Positions 14,830 through 23,229 of a stretch of DNA of 24,483 nucleotides are shown here, in pieces. The translations under genes and the position numbers were made by a program. Within the stretch, counting starts at the first letter, position 1. Each line of letters starts with the position of its first letter. The notes under the pieces are model-generated. The model made no database searches and had not been told where the DNA came from. It worked only from the letters and a program-made list of their open reading frames with translations. The DNA is from Elusimicrobiota bacterium (GTDB lineage Bacteria; Elusimicrobiota; Elusimicrobia; 2-02-FULL-39-32), in assembly GCA_023249715.1 (NCBI GenBank), contig JAHFCA010000003.1:1-24483 (forward strand), read 5' to 3'.

Positions 14830-15684
14830 CTATTCCTTTAATCCCGTAGTTGCAATCCCTCGGATGACATATTTTTGCGCCAAAATAAAGACGAAAATAA
14901 TGGGGAGTACCACCACCACTGCCCCCGCCATTAAAAGTCCAAATTTAGTCGCGTATTGTCCGCTTAAATTGGCCAAAGCCACGGGGAGAGTATAACGCTC
15001 CTCTCCTACCATGACGATGAGCGGCATTAAAAAATCGTTCCAGGAGCCCATAAAAGTAAAAATACCAAGGGTCGCCAGAACCGGCTTACATAATGGCAAA
15101 ATGACATTCCAATAGATTCTAAACTCGGAACAACCATCGATCCTGGCCGCTTCAATAAGATCGTTGGGGAGAGTCATCATAAATTGTCTCACCAAAAATA
15201 TTCCAAACACTCCCACGGAAGCGGGTAAAATTAAACCCCAATAGGTATTCAACAGTCCCAGTTGCCTTAAGAAAAGAAAAACCGGAATCATTGTAATTTG
15301 TCCGGGAATCATTAGAGTGGCCATTAAAAAAGTGAATATTTTATCCCGTCCCATAAATCTCAGCTTGGCAAAAGCGTATCCTGCCAGTGAACAGAAAAAC
15401 AGATTAAATACAGTGGTAGAAACAGAGATGATTAAACTATTTTTAAAATGGAGCAGAAAATCTACGTCTCTAAAGAGCTGCAAGTACCACTCAATGGTGG
15501 GATCTGTGGGAATCCAGCGAGGAGGATAAGAGAATATTCCTTCTCCGGATTTAAAGGAAGTGGACACCATCCATAGGAAAGGAATAATGGTTAAGACAAG
15601 CCCCACCAGCAGAGTGAGATGAAGCCAAAACCGTTCGATCGAACGGACAATCTTATATTTATTGGATTCATTAAGGGAATTCAT
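14830..15684 (-). CDS. Carbohydrate ABC transporter permease, MalG family
   Basis: 284 residues with six predicted membrane helices, the first at about 19-40 (LTLLVGLVLTIIPFLWMVST). The cytoplasmic coupling EAA loop is clear: LIEAARIDGCSEFRIYWNVI, followed by LPL. This is a standard full-length CUT1 inner-membrane permease that pairs with the MalF-like half of the upstream fusion protein to form the sugar channel, driven by an MsmK-type ATPase. The start codon shares one nucleotide with the upstream stop (TAATG), so the two permeases are translationally coupled, favouring equal amounts. The closing RGIATTGLKE is typical of the family. Substrate cannot be read from the sequence; the neighbouring phosphorylases suggest an oligosaccharide. 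Confidence 0.95.
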   Translation of the reverse strand: MNSLNESNKYKIVRSIERFWLHLTLLVGLVLTIIPFLWMVSTSFKSGEGIFSYPPRWIPTDPTIEWYLQLFRDVDFLLHFKNSLIISVSTTVFNLFFCSLAGYAFAKLRFMGRDKIFTFLMATLMIPGQITMIPVFLFLRQLGLLNTYWGLILPASVGVFGIFLVRQFMMTLPNDLIEAARIDGCSEFRIYWNVILPLCKPVLATLGIFTFMGSWNDFLMPLIVMVGEERYTLPVALANLSGQYATKFGLLMAGAVVVVLPIIFVFILAQKYVIRGIATTGLKE

Positions 15685-17930
15685 TAGTTTGTTTCAAACC
15701 CGCTCTTTTTTAGACGCATCTGAACAAAAGCGAAGAAAAATATAATTCCAAACAAAATATAAGCCACACTCGACGCATACCCTAATTCAAAAAATTTAAA
15801 CCCCTGGTTATACATATAGAGCACAATGGACATGGTGGAATTCAGAGGGCCGCCTTTTGTCATGATGTAGGGTTCGGCAAAAAACTGAAGATAGCCAATG
15901 GTGCTTAAGATAAGCACAAATACCATAATGCTCCTCAAACCGGGAAGAGTTACGTGTAAAAAGAGTTGCCAGGCGTTCGCTCCATCTATTTTAGCAGATT
16001 CGTAGAGAGTCTCCGGAATGCTCTGGAGCCCCGCCAAGAAGATCACCATGTTGTATCCAAAATTTTTCCAGGCCGCCATTAAAATTAAACTCGCCAAAGC
16101 AGTTCTCTGATCGGACAACCAGTTAAATTGAGGCAAAGATAAAGAGGTTAAAATATAATTTAACAATCCATATTCCGGATTATAGATCCACCGCCAAATC
16201 ACCGCCACCGCCACAATGGTGGAAACAAAAGGAATAAAGTAAGCCGTTCTAAAAAATGTTTTGCAGCGTATAAATTTTTCGTTTAAGATGGTGGCGCAGA
16301 GGAGTGAAATTAAGATAGTTAAGGGAACTCCCGCTCCCGCGAATATGAGCGTGTTCCATAAAGACTTCCAAAAAATAGGATCCCTAAAAACATTTTTATA
16401 ATTTTCTAAACCCACAAAACCCACAACGCTTCGATCGGCCAATCCATAGATATTCCAATCGGTTAAACTAATAAAAAAAGAAAGAAGAATGGGAATAAAA
16501 AGGAATAGAACTAAAATGGTTAAAGACGGCAATACAAAAAAGTAACCCGGAATAGATCTTTTTAAATTCGCCCAAAAGCCTAAATTTTTTATGAGAGGAT
16601 TTATAGGAACCGTTTTTTTCTTAAATAATGTCCATAGGAAAATTCCGCCGATGAGAGCCCCCACCAACAAGAAAAATGACCTTTTTATTCCCGCCTTTTC
16701 TATGCGCGTCCCTTGGGCAATGGAATTGATCTCTTTTTCTAAGGAACTCAAGGCTTGAGGATTAGATAGGACCTTGGGATCGAGCACTAACTTTTCGATA
16801 TGGCTCTCTAAAACGCTGGCCACCTGTTCCCATTCTGGAATGGCGGGCGGGCTCAATGTATCATTCATCTGCTGCCCAAAAACCCGGAGCATGGGGTTGT
16901 CTTTTAACGCCGGATACTTCCACGCCTCTTTAACGGCAGGCAAACTCTTTAAAAGTCTAAACCATTCAATTTGAATTTCCGGCCGGCTCATAAATTCTAT
17001 AAATTTCCAAGCGAGTTCCTTTTCTTTGGCATCTTTAAAGATCACTAAATTCGATCCGCCCACAAAAGAAGTTCTCTTTACTTTTTTAGGCAGAACCGCG
17101 ACACTCCATTTTCCCTCAAGTTCAGGCAACTCTTTACTCACGAGTTCCACCAGCCAAGGACCAGAAATAAACATGGGGTAAAAACCCGTTCTAAATGCTT
17201 GAAACAGATCCACATCGGCCCCGCGTCCAATGGGAGTTAAATTCTCCTTAAAGAAACTGACATAAAAATCTAAGGTTTCCTTGAATTTAGGATCGGTTAC
17301 TTTAAAAATATCAGCCTCATTTTGCCAGGCAAAGGGTAAAAAGACTCCCCAACCCCGAATGGGCAAACTAATTCCATAATGGTCTATTTTTCCATCTCCG
17401 TCCTGATCCTTACTTAACCTTTGACAGGCGGTTTTTAACTCTTCCCAAGTTTGAGGCGCATTCGGAAATCCAACCTCTCCCAATAGATCTTTCCTATAAA
17501 AAAGAACCCTGGTATCCACATACCAGGGAATGCCATAGAGCCGATTTTTTACAATCGCCGTATTCCAAGAACCTTCAAAAAATTTTTCTCTATTCGCTAC
17601 GGAAGATTTGGAACCATAGTCTTCTAATGGTTCCAAAGATTTGAGTGTGGCAAATTCTGCCATCCAGGTGGTCCCCATCTGGCAAAGATCGGGCGGGAGT
17701 TTTCCCACCACGGAAGTCAAAAGTTTTTCGTGAGCGGCATCCCAAGGAATCGCTTGCGTAATCACGGTTACTCCCGGATGCTCTTGCTCAAATTTCCTGG
17801 CCATAATGGAAATCTTTAAGCCTTCTTCCCCCATAGCCCAGATGGTTAAAGTTTTTGCAAATAGAGAAGCGCTACTCAGTAGGATTAGTATTAATAAGGA
17901 AAGGAATCGTTTAATCCTAGGCGGGAACAT
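15684..17930 (-). CDS. Fused sugar-binding protein and MalF-type ABC permease
   Basis: 748 residues. Signal peptide at about 1-25 (FLSLLILILLSSASLFA) then a full CUT1 solute-binding domain at about 26-412, with TLTIWAMGEEG at the mature start, LYGIPWYVDTRVLFYRKDLL and SGPWLVELVSKELPELEGKW typical of SBP family 1. A transmembrane helix follows at about 418-436 (SFFLLVGALIGGIFLWTLF), then a short basic cytoplasmic linker, then a MalF-type permease from about 455 with six helices and an EAA loop at 644-664 (ESAKIDGANAWQLFLHVTLP). The topology is consistent: binding domain in the periplasm, linker inside, permease N-terminus inside. CUT1 systems normally encode these as separate proteins. No stop or frameshift separates the parts and codon use is continuous, so this is a genuine fusion. 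It starts 18 nt after the beta-barrel gene and overlaps the MalG gene. Confidence 0.93.
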   Translation of the reverse strand: MFPPRIKRFLSLLILILLSSASLFAKTLTIWAMGEEGLKISIMARKFEQEHPGVTVITQAIPWDAAHEKLLTSVVGKLPPDLCQMGTTWMAEFATLKSLEPLEDYGSKSSVANREKFFEGSWNTAIVKNRLYGIPWYVDTRVLFYRKDLLGEVGFPNAPQTWEELKTACQRLSKDQDGDGKIDHYGISLPIRGWGVFLPFAWQNEADIFKVTDPKFKETLDFYVSFFKENLTPIGRGADVDLFQAFRTGFYPMFISGPWLVELVSKELPELEGKWSVAVLPKKVKRTSFVGGSNLVIFKDAKEKELAWKFIEFMSRPEIQIEWFRLLKSLPAVKEAWKYPALKDNPMLRVFGQQMNDTLSPPAIPEWEQVASVLESHIEKLVLDPKVLSNPQALSSLEKEINSIAQGTRIEKAGIKRSFFLLVGALIGGIFLWTLFKKKTVPINPLIKNLGFWANLKRSIPGYFFVLPSLTILVLFLFIPILLSFFISLTDWNIYGLADRSVVGFVGLENYKNVFRDPIFWKSLWNTLIFAGAGVPLTILISLLCATILNEKFIRCKTFFRTAYFIPFVSTIVAVAVIWRWIYNPEYGLLNYILTSLSLPQFNWLSDQRTALASLILMAAWKNFGYNMVIFLAGLQSIPETLYESAKIDGANAWQLFLHVTLPGLRSIMVFVLILSTIGYLQFFAEPYIMTKGGPLNSTMSIVLYMYNQGFKFFELGYASSVAYILFGIIFFFAFVQMRLKKSGFETN

Positions 17931-17948
17931 TACAACAGACTAGAAAGA

Positions 17949-20516
17949 CTAGAAATTAAATTCGATGGTGATTCGAACAAAATTATCTTCAAACGGAAAA
18001 CCCTTTGGTTCAAAATCTTTCACTCCAAAATGGGTGGTTCTAAACTCACCCTGCAATTTTAAATTGGTGGAAGCGTAACATTCTATCTTCCCGTACAAAG
18101 ATTCATTGGCAAAAGTTAAACCAGAAGCGGGGTGCTCAATATCTTCTCTTCTGGGTCTTAAAAAGAGCGCTGTTTTCGGCGTCAACTGCGCCCGAATATA
18201 AAGTTCGCTGGTAATTTGCTTCTCGTTTTTAATATAAGAAACGGAGGTGCGATTACTGACAAAATTATATTCTTCTCTTCGAACTTCTTGGTTAAAGGCC
18301 ACATCCAACTTATCAAAACCATAATAGCCTAAAGCCCAAATAAATCTGCGTCTGTAATACTTTTGGTCTGAAGCGCGATTCATTGTATCATATTCTGCCG
18401 ATGTGACAAATCCTCTATACGACTGTACAGCTCGCAGGTTGTGTCCCAGCTGATCGCTTTCTAAATCATCAAAGACAATAGGACTTTGACGATAGCGAGG
18501 TTTAAATTCTGTGTCCACGGTGCGATATTCATAATTTAATTTTAATCCCGGAATTAAAACTTGGTTTAATTCGGCGCGGCCTCGAGCCATTTTTCCTTCT
18601 ACCGCCAAAGGAATCGTCAATAAATTTCCAAAAATAGGTTCATAGGGATTGGAACGGTTCGCGGTGGCTTTCTGAGTATAGCGATTAATTCCAAAAGTTC
18701 CCCCGAACGTAATCTTATCTTCCCAGAAACTTCTAGCGCCATCCAGCGTCACGACCGAATCGTTTTGAACTTCTTCTAAACGGAGATCGCTGGAACTTTT
18801 AACGGTTGTTCCGCTCACATCTGCGGCATCCGCGACTTTAGCCATTTCTCTATAATAGACCGCAATCGCGTTAAATCTGAAATTTTCCCAGAACAGTTTT
18901 CCCCTAGCTCCCGCAGTAAAAGAATCGAAACGATGCTTTAGGACAAAACAATGGTAGTTGAGTAAATCCACATCCCCTTCCGCGCTAAGACCTTTAAATC
19001 CAAAGACTGGGGCAAATGTAAACGGTGTGTAGTCTACAAACAAGTTCCCCACGGTCACTAAGGTTAAATAAGGAGAAATATTGTTCGCTTGCAATTGAAA
19101 GCTCGTCATCACCACTTTAGGAGATTGCGTGGTAGCCGTTGTTCCGCTCGCCGTGGACTGCGCCACATTAAAGTAGGCCGCTTCGCTAAATTCCTGCCCT
19201 TCGGAAGCAAATTCCACGCGGGCGCTATAGTTCCCCACTTTTCCATTAGAAATAATTTTTCCAAAATGGCTTACGGTGCTTTTTTGTTCGGGAGCGTTTA
19301 GGAATTCTGTAAAGAGTTGCCCATTAAAATCAATGTTGCCCACTTTTAGAGGAATTAATTTTTGACTTTCTTGTACGACCGGAGGAATAGCCCACACCGT
19401 ATTGATCTGGTCTCCGCTGACAGCCAATTGGTCCACTTGAATTTTTCCGACCGTTGTTTTAACCCCGGTCGTTGTATTCGACCCACCCATGCCTCGCAGT
19501 CCAATTTCATAAGCCCGGACTTGAATGGGGTCTAATGTTCCATTTTTTTTCAAGGACTTTTCGTCGAGAACAAAATCTTTTAGGGGCATTGCCAGCTGTT
19601 CCCATGCGGTCAATTTAAGAACATTGGCATCTTCATAAACCCAACGCTCGCCATCTTCATCTACAATTAAAAATCTAAAGATGTTGCCAGAGCCATCGCC
19701 TTTAACCCACATCTTAACATCGGAGACTCCTCTCCAATCTAAAGTCGATTCTTTGGATTGCCAGCGCCCGCTCACCCACGAACCCCATGGTCGGCTCGAA
19801 GAAAGAGTATATTCTAACTCCATGGAATAGCTTCCATCTTTTACTATTCGGGAAGAATTTAATTTTAAGGAAGAATCGTCTCCTTCATAAATTAAATAAA
19901 TATCGGTCGGATTCGCCCTTTCGAAATTGTCCACCACTATTTTATTGGAGAAAGTTCCGGACCGCAATCTATCTTCGTCCGTTAAATCGGCAATTTCAAA
20001 CTGAATTTCATCCAAATAGACGGTGCCTTCCCCGGATTCTCCTAGGAATCCGAGATTCAAATTATCCAATTTGCTGAGATCTACGTTTTCAAATTCTTTA
20101 AGAGGAATTTTTACTTTTCTCCAGTCCTTCTCTATGTCGCTAAATTGTGTGATGGCTAACTTCTTCTCTATATTCTCTTTATCTTTTAAGCCAATTTCAA
20201 AAGTTTCCCCGCCTTTTCTGCCGCGAACCATAAAGGTTATAGCGGTATAATTAGAAGCATCCAACCCTTTTAAGGCAAGCCCCCAACCTGCCCAACCATC
20301 GTTTAAAATTTGGTATTCCAACTGAAGCACGTGGTTTCTTATAGAATCGTAGGTAGGAGTCCCCGTCTTAAACCGGGATCCTTTATCGTCCTTAAAGGCA
20401 AAGGGAGAACTTCGCACATCGTCAAAGTTCTCAAGGGTTAAATTACGCGCCTCTAAAAGCGCTTGCTGGAGCGCAAAAGCAAAAAAGAATAAGAAGAGCC
20501 GTTTCAGTTTATTCAT
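17949..20516 (-). CDS. Outer-membrane beta-barrel with two N-terminal CBM11-like modules
   Basis: 855 residues. Signal peptide at about 1-23 (LFLFFFAFALQQALLEA). Two CBM11-like modules follow: about 25-175 (LENFDDV through TVYLDEIQFE) and about 192-372 (IVVDNFERAN through GKIQVDQLAVS). From about 390 to the end the sequence is a long series of alternating amphipathic strands with aromatic girdle residues, ending in VRITIEFNF, a canonical C-terminal beta-signal with a terminal Phe recognised by the BAM machinery. The length of this region would accommodate a barrel of roughly 16 or more strands. I do not recognise a named porin family. By position and CBM fusion it is a good candidate for the glycan-uptake porin that replaces SusC or LamB here. 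It overlaps the OmpA-protein gene by ATGA. Transport function is inferred. Confidence 0.75.
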   Translation of the reverse strand: MNKLKRLFLFFFAFALQQALLEARNLTLENFDDVRSSPFAFKDDKGSRFKTGTPTYDSIRNHVLQLEYQILNDGWAGWGLALKGLDASNYTAITFMVRGRKGGETFEIGLKDKENIEKKLAITQFSDIEKDWRKVKIPLKEFENVDLSKLDNLNLGFLGESGEGTVYLDEIQFEIADLTDEDRLRSGTFSNKIVVDNFERANPTDIYLIYEGDDSSLKLNSSRIVKDGSYSMELEYTLSSSRPWGSWVSGRWQSKESTLDWRGVSDVKMWVKGDGSGNIFRFLIVDEDGERWVYEDANVLKLTAWEQLAMPLKDFVLDEKSLKKNGTLDPIQVRAYEIGLRGMGGSNTTTGVKTTVGKIQVDQLAVSGDQINTVWAIPPVVQESQKLIPLKVGNIDFNGQLFTEFLNAPEQKSTVSHFGKIISNGKVGNYSARVEFASEGQEFSEAAYFNVAQSTASGTTATTQSPKVVMTSFQLQANNISPYLTLVTVGNLFVDYTPFTFAPVFGFKGLSAEGDVDLLNYHCFVLKHRFDSFTAGARGKLFWENFRFNAIAVYYREMAKVADAADVSGTTVKSSSDLRLEEVQNDSVVTLDGARSFWEDKITFGGTFGINRYTQKATANRSNPYEPIFGNLLTIPLAVEGKMARGRAELNQVLIPGLKLNYEYRTVDTEFKPRYRQSPIVFDDLESDQLGHNLRAVQSYRGFVTSAEYDTMNRASDQKYYRRRFIWALGYYGFDKLDVAFNQEVRREEYNFVSNRTSVSYIKNEKQITSELYIRAQLTPKTALFLRPRREDIEHPASGLTFANESLYGKIECYASTNLKLQGEFRTTHFGVKDFEPKGFPFEDNFVRITIEFNF

Positions 20517-22366
20517 GGTTCTATGAGTAGAAGAGATCCTAATTTAAAATGATTTTTTATATTTTCGTCCTTTTTAAAATACCAGTTTATTTTCGCATCC
20601 TGGGTATCGTCCTTTGAATCTAAATCGTGCACGGCCACAGACATTTTAAGAGGAATTCCATCGGTCCAAAGCGTCTCTTTTTCTTCTTTTAGCCGTTTGG
20701 CAAATTCTGGACTTAAAAAATTCCAGGCAATTTGAGCTTCAATAGTGTAACCGTCTTTTTCCAGATGAGCAGCGTATTTAACTTCTTGAGGAGTCGGGGC
20801 TCTATTCTGGAACCAGGCCCAAATTTGAGGTGATTTATTGGGACTGCTGGGACTGATTCCAATTTCAAAATCTTTGGGGTACCCCCAAATTAAATCATCC
20901 CCGTCTGGATCTATATAAAGTTCCATGCAATCGCTCATAAATAGATTTTTTTCTGTTTTAAGGCATAGGACTTCTTGATCGTACACTCGAGCTCCAAGAT
21001 AGAGATAGTTTTCGTCCCACATCAAAGATACATTCGCAGAGATATCTTCGCCATTCGAAATATTCCCCAACTCTAAATGGCTGGCGCTATCTAAATTAAA
21101 GGTTTCGTATTTGGACCAATCTTGGAGGGATCCATCTATTTTTATAGGTCTTCCTATTTTATAGACTGGCGTGGTCATTTGAGGTGAAAAACTAAATTCT
21201 ACCCGGCGATTAGCAGATCTTCCTTCCACGGTATCGTTGGATTCCACTGGTTTTCTTAAACCCCACCCATAAGGAATTAAATGGTTCGGATCTATTCCTT
21301 CGATCGCTTCAAAAAAATCTTTAACGGCGTGAGATCTTCTTTGAGACAGATCGTAATTGTAAAGCGAAGGTCCTTGCGAGTCGGTATGACCATGAATTTC
21401 AACTGCAAATTTAGGATGTTTTTGAATGAGGTCCGCAACCAGAGATAACTTTTCCAGTTCGGAATCTAAAATAACATCTTTGTCGGTTTCAAAATTGATA
21501 TGGGTGGTAATGACCACATTGTCGTCTTCTCTTTTTACCTCCAACTGCGAATTTTGGGCGGCGGCGGCGATGGATTGTTTTTCTCGTTCCAGAATCTCTT
21601 CTGGCGTGGGGGACGCAACAATTTCCACTTTTGGTTCTTCCAACACAATTGGAATTTCTTCTTTGGGTTTAAGGAGTTCCTGGTACGTATAATAATCTTC
21701 GATGGCTATTTTTTCCGAAGCAAAATAAATTTCATCTAAATAGAGTATTCCTTTGGGCAATGTAACATTCTGGTCAAAGACAAAAACTAGATCCTGCGCT
21801 TCTTTTAAATTGATGTCGGCCGCAAATTGTTTAAGGGGAATATAATAACGCTTCCAGGTAGAAGAAATTCCATCTATAAAAGTGGAAGCTACTCTGCTTT
21901 TATCTTTTATTTCTATTTTTATTTTTCGTGTATAGCCGACTCTTCTATCCCCTTTAATAGAAAAGACAAGATATTTATAGGGAGTGATATCTTGGTTTTT
22001 TAACTGCATATAGATCCCCCCAAAGGCGGGAGCATGAAAACCAATTTCCGGAGAAGTCACTCGGGTCTCCTGGACTACATACGTGGTCATGTGGCTGGCG
22101 ATACTATAATCTATTTTAAGACACGCTCCCTCTTTCCCAATAAAATTACGGTCATCAAAAGAAATTTCATACCATTGGCTGTCATCCTTGGGATCTCTTT
22201 TCCAAGTACCGATGCCGCCCCCCAACTGGTTGACCAGTTTCTTTTCATTGAAGCCATCCACCATGAGAAGCGGGGGAAGCTGCCCGCCACTGCCCGATTT
22301 ATAAAATCCTTGCACAGATTGAGACCTGAATATAAACAGAGGTAAAAGAATAAGAATCTGCTTCAT
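20513..22366 (-). CDS. Periplasmic glycan-binding protein: CBM11-like, OmpA and CBM9-like domains
   Basis: 617 residues. Signal peptide at about 1-20. Residues 33-218 form a CBM11-like module (LLMVDGFNEKKL through GILYLDEIYF). A Pro/Glu-rich linker (230-275) leads to an OmpA-like peptidoglycan-binding domain at about 284-394: FETDKDVIL, IHGHTDSQG with Asp329, YDLSQRRSHAVKDF and GRSANRRVEF with the Arg pair that contacts diaminopimelate. Residues 404-617 are a CBM9-like module (IDGSLQDWSKY, SLMWDENYLYLGARVYDQ, CMELYIDPDGDD, AWFQNR, IAWNF) closely paralogous to the tail of the glycoamylase. OmpA domains are usually C-terminal; here one sits between two sugar-binding modules. The protein would anchor to peptidoglycan and hold glycan in the periplasm near the porin and importer. 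It is spaced 1 nt from the PorV-like gene and overlaps the barrel gene by 4 nt. Confidence 0.85.
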   Translation of the reverse strand: MKQILILLPLFIFRSQSVQGFYKSGSGGQLPPLLMVDGFNEKKLVNQLGGGIGTWKRDPKDDSQWYEISFDDRNFIGKEGACLKIDYSIASHMTTYVVQETRVTSPEIGFHAPAFGGIYMQLKNQDITPYKYLVFSIKGDRRVGYTRKIKIEIKDKSRVASTFIDGISSTWKRYYIPLKQFAADINLKEAQDLVFVFDQNVTLPKGILYLDEIYFASEKIAIEDYYTYQELLKPKEEIPIVLEEPKVEIVASPTPEEILEREKQSIAAAAQNSQLEVKREDDNVVITTHINFETDKDVILDSELEKLSLVADLIQKHPKFAVEIHGHTDSQGPSLYNYDLSQRRSHAVKDFFEAIEGIDPNHLIPYGWGLRKPVESNDTVEGRSANRRVEFSFSPQMTTPVYKIGRPIKIDGSLQDWSKYETFNLDSASHLELGNISNGEDISANVSLMWDENYLYLGARVYDQEVLCLKTEKNLFMSDCMELYIDPDGDDLIWGYPKDFEIGISPSSPNKSPQIWAWFQNRAPTPQEVKYAAHLEKDGYTIEAQIAWNFLSPEFAKRLKEEKETLWTDGIPLKMSVAVHDLDSKDDTQDAKINWYFKKDENIKNHFKLGSLLLIEP

Positions 22367-22367
22367 C

Positions 22368-23228
22368 CTAGTACCTCACTGAAAGAGAAAATACTTGGGT
22401 ATCTCCCAACAACCTTTCTCTCTCCCACCCATAATCGAAAGACCAACCTTTCCAGCGCAAAGCGAGCCCCCAGGAAAAATTGATAGCGCTCGCCCTTTCG
22501 AGCGCGCCTACTCTTAAGGCTATTACCTTTTCAAAAAATTCTTGTTCTAGTCCAAAACGGTGCGTTTGGTCGCTTTGGTCTTTCCAATCTACCTGGGTGG
22601 AAACCAATGTGTGCGCCAAAGGTTTAGAAGAGAACCCCACTCTTAAGCGCAAAGGAATTCTTTCCTTAACTCCCGAATCCCAACTCAGCAAGGTTCGATT
22701 AAGATCCTGGACCGCAGCTCCTACTTTTAACCAGCGCTCATCTACGACATACAAAATACCAAAATCTAAACCCATTCCGGAAGCGCCCAAGGTACTATGA
22801 ACCCGGTAATATTTTCCATTCACTCCTAAATAAAGAGGAGAAAATAAAGAGATGCCATAAGAAAAAGAGAGTGTGTTCTCAGCATAATCAATAGAAGCAG
22901 CTTCTCCTACGGTATCTAATCTGTACCAGGTAAAGCCTACAGTTCCCTTACCAACTCCGGGTTGGAGGTATCCTACCGCCGTATAGCGCAAGAGTCCTAA
23001 ACCATAAAGATTTCTATATTCAGAGTAAAAAGTTTTATCTTGCAGGCGGGCAATCCCGGCAGGGTTAAAAAAGCTAGAGGTATAATCGTCTCCCACTGCC
23101 ACTAAGCTCGAGGACATCCCTATGGCCCTAGCGCCTAAACCATACGATTCAAAAACAGCAGAAAAGAGCGGTCTCCCATTGAGCGCCAAGGTAAAAAGGA
23201 TAAATAATAAGTAAATTTTTCTTTTCAT
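22368..23228 (-). CDS. PorV/PorQ-family outer-membrane protein
   Basis: 286 residues. Signal peptide at about 1-24. The mature start carries the PorV/PorQ (UPF0164-like) hallmark GLGARAIGMSSSLVAVGDDY followed by FFNPAGIARL, and the rest alternates beta strands to a terminal VFSLSVRY beta-signal, consistent with a FadL-like barrel of about 14 strands. In Bacteroidota PorV is the shuttle component of type IX secretion; homologues in other phyla are widespread and often sit next to genes for secreted proteins with FlgD-like C-termini, as here. It begins 1 nt after the FlgD-like protein stop and ends 1 nt before the OmpA-protein start. It may export or surface-attach the upstream protein, but no other type IX genes are in the window. 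Confidence 0.8.
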   Translation of the reverse strand: MKRKIYLLFILFTLALNGRPLFSAVFESYGLGARAIGMSSSLVAVGDDYTSSFFNPAGIARLQDKTFYSEYRNLYGLGLLRYTAVGYLQPGVGKGTVGFTWYRLDTVGEAASIDYAENTLSFSYGISLFSPLYLGVNGKYYRVHSTLGASGMGLDFGILYVVDERWLKVGAAVQDLNRTLLSWDSGVKERIPLRLRVGFSSKPLAHTLVSTQVDWKDQSDQTHRFGLEQEFFEKVIALRVGALERASAINFSWGLALRWKGWSFDYGWERERLLGDTQVFSLSVRY

Positions 23229-23229
23229 A

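Noticed and set aside
15684..17930. SBP-permease fusion as a sequencing error
   Set aside because: Continuous frame through a plausible membrane helix and cytoplasmic linker with consistent topology; nothing indicates a lost stop codon.
17949..22366. SusC/SusD homologues
   Set aside because: No TonB box, plug domain or SusD-like helical lipoprotein is seen in these proteins; they are CBM, OmpA and barrel architectures.
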